A stretch of 20,918 nucleotides of DNA from Pinguiococcus pyrenoidosus (lineage: Eukaryota; Sar; Pinguiophyceae; Pinguiochrysidales; Pinguiochrysidaceae), in contig JAAMXY010000361.1 in NCBI GenBank assembly GCA_019677205.1, positions 23,641 through 44,558 on the forward strand. The letters are read 5' to 3'. A program made the position numbers and the translations under genes. Below the pieces are notes generated by a model. The model was not told the origin of the DNA. It worked only from the letters and a program-made list of their open reading frames with translations, and made no database searches. Below are positions 19,190-20,918 of the stretch, one piece after another (position 1 is the stretch's first letter; each line of letters opens with the position of its first letter).

Positions 19190-20918
19190 GAAAATACATT
19201 TGCGTGAAAAGGATGACGGCGTGACCGGGGAAACCTTGGGCTTGACAGACGATCTTTGACACTCTAGGCACGTATAGATTCCAGTAGAATTACCCCAGAG
19301 TCCTCTGACCCATGAAATGGAACGAATAAGCCGCCACAGACGGGTAACTCGAATCCATTCTTTGTCAGAATTCCCCAGATCTCGTGACCCAGTTCCCTTC
19401 GAAGAACGTTCCACAGCAGCAATTCGATGAAGAAGGCTCTTCGAGCCGCGACGCGGCGTTTCGCTCCTCTCCCTCTCTTACAGGGTCAGCAGCGTGGGCG
19501 TTGATGGAATGGTGGATCCGGCAGACCACGTGGCGTGCTTCCGGGTTGTTGCCGCAGTATTTGGCTAATGGACGCAGGAGGGTTCTTTGGCTGCTGGAGA
19601 ACCAGCTTGCACGACCTGGGATTCTGCGTGTATCACGACGCCGCTTCGCCGACATTGTTTGCTTTCCTAGGGCCAATCAGGTCCACCATGGATGAATGTG
19701 CAACCTAGCGGATGCTAAAACGGGGCCGGGGAACCTTGAACTTTGCAGCCACGACTGCTCCGGTTCTTCCAAAAGCATGCCAGCAACGTCGTCGACGCAC
19801 CTGACAGTCCTGGGGCCCCCAGCACGAGGGGTGCCAGCCTGCAATGCAAGGTTGTGTTACCACCCAAGTTGAAGCATTGTCATTGGAGCAAGGCCGTAGA
19901 AGTCCACCGCGATGTCGATCGGCGAGCAAAGGACGTCGCAGCGCCGAACGCCTCCCGGACACGTGGGGAACCGCCATCACCGATAAAACGGAAGAGCCGC
20001 CTTCTCGGAGCGACGAGCACCATCTGGCTGACCGATTTCCGTAACCGATCGTACAGTGTGATCGACGATTTTGGGTTGGAGGAATGCTGCACCCACGGAA
20101 GCTTCACTCATTTCCTTCACTCAGATCATGGATGATGACTTGCTTGCTTCCCGATTCGCGGGCCACGGCGGCACTTGCTGCCTCGGAGTGGCAGAGCGAC
20201 CAGCCAGCAGCACTTGCAGCTACCAGAGGTCTGGCTGTGCGCGGGCGCCGGTGCACGGCCCCAACAAGAAACCAACCAACCTGTTCTGCGTACGACCCAA
20301 CCCAAAAAAGGGCGTCGAGGCGGCCGATGGCACGGCTCCGCCACTTGTGCGAATCTCAGCGTCGCGATTGCCCAATCGGGGGAGCTCAGATCTCTTTCAG
20401 AATGAATTCGAGCCGAATCTCTGGATTCATTGGTGGAGGCATGCGGGTGCGCTCTGCGTCCGTCCAAAAGAATTCTGTGGAGCAGGAACGAGTGATGCGG
20501 AAGAGGCGCTTTGCCACACAAGTTACGGTCTCTTACATTTTTAGAGTAGTCAACTATATAATATCTTCGTGCAGGGCTGCAACTGCAAATACCAAGATGT
20601 TGCGTCCTTTGGTTTCGGTTGCTTGGCGAGATCTACTGGATCCAAATCGCCGACGGGGAGTACCAAAAGGTACGCTTTGTCCATGAATTTTGAAGTAACC
20701 AGTCGTTCAGGGTTTTTCACACACCAGCATCATCATCATAGACCCCAGCTTCCTCGATTCCTGGTACCGATCCTGAAAAGATTCATAATCAAAATTATGG
20801 GAGAAACGTGTGGTGGAGAGCGCGGAGAGATCCCCTGGTGCGGAGCCTCCGCCCCTCTCCTTCCGCCAGCCAACGCTGCAGAGCACACGAGTCGTCGCCG
20901 CGAGTGATCCTTGACACG
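19190..20918. other. Right-end region without a supported gene
   Basis: No family is recognisable on either strand. The longest open frame is 200 codons at 20084-20686 (plus), of low-complexity composition and without conserved motifs. Codon use lacks the strong GC preference at third positions seen in the eight genes. A GGCCAATCAG box at 19671-19680 and a CCCAATCGG at 20371-20379 may belong to a promoter of a gene lying to the right or one I fail to see. A small hairpin, GTACC-AAAA-GGTAC, lies at about 20660-20673. Confidence 0.45.

Noticed and set aside
20084-20686. 200-codon plus-strand open frame with a GFIGGG stretch
   Set aside because: GFIGGG recalls the nucleotide-binding loop of pyrroline-5-carboxylate reductase, but nothing after it fits that family, composition is not coding-like, and no splice model I tried gave a recognisable domain.
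20569-20690. Possible exon reading GEIYWIQIADGEYQK ending at a GTACGC donor
   Set aside because: The peptide looks protein-like and a GTGCAG acceptor precedes it, but there is no second exon or homology inside the window to support it.

Overview
The window looks like nuclear DNA of a GC-rich, gene-dense unicellular eukaryote, perhaps an alga or another protist. Genes are broken by short GT-AG introns, the ribosomal protein uL3 is of the cytosolic eukaryotic type, there is an SLC4-type transporter, an EF-hand protein phosphatase, a lysosomal-type glycosidase with a transmembrane tail, and a CELF-like RRM protein. The standard genetic code fits every model. I cannot place the species from the sequence alone.

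Eight protein genes can be supported, and they strictly alternate in strand: bL19 (+), EF-hand Ser/Thr phosphatase (-), GAPDH (+), uL3 (-), pseudokinase-like protein (+), SLC4 anion transporter (-), NAGPA-like phosphodiester glycosidase (+), CELF-like RRM protein (-). I worked out 15 introns of 61-278 nt by joining frames at GT...AG sites; all the joins keep frame, and several are confirmed by family conservation across the join. uL3 and the SLC4 gene have no intron in the coding part.

The layout gives three head-to-head intergenic regions (4533-5484, 8184-8516, 12547-13490) and four tail-to-tail ones (1777-2271, 6707-7016, 10509-10857, 16671-17281). Outside the genes I see a TCTG microsatellite with a 25-bp higher-order period (581-683), a CAGCC/AGCTCAACCC array (2161-2260), two related heptanucleotide arrays in two head-to-head promoters (5146-5213 and 12816-12847), an AT-rich island with an 18-bp palindrome (about 5265-5375), and extended CCAAT boxes (CCAATCRG) upstream of several genes. 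Two regions hold no gene I can defend: 1-981 and about 19190-20918.

The genes are a mixture of housekeeping functions (glycolysis, cytosolic and organellar translation), signalling, ion transport, secretory-pathway glycan processing and RNA binding. I see no operon, defence system, phage, CRISPR array or transposon. The two most unusual proteins are the pseudokinase-like protein with an unrecognised helical N-terminal half (8517-10508), and the NAGPA-like enzyme whose catalytic domain seems split by about 315 acidic, Pro/Ala-rich residues and whose cytosolic tail carries two endosomal sorting motifs (13491-16670).
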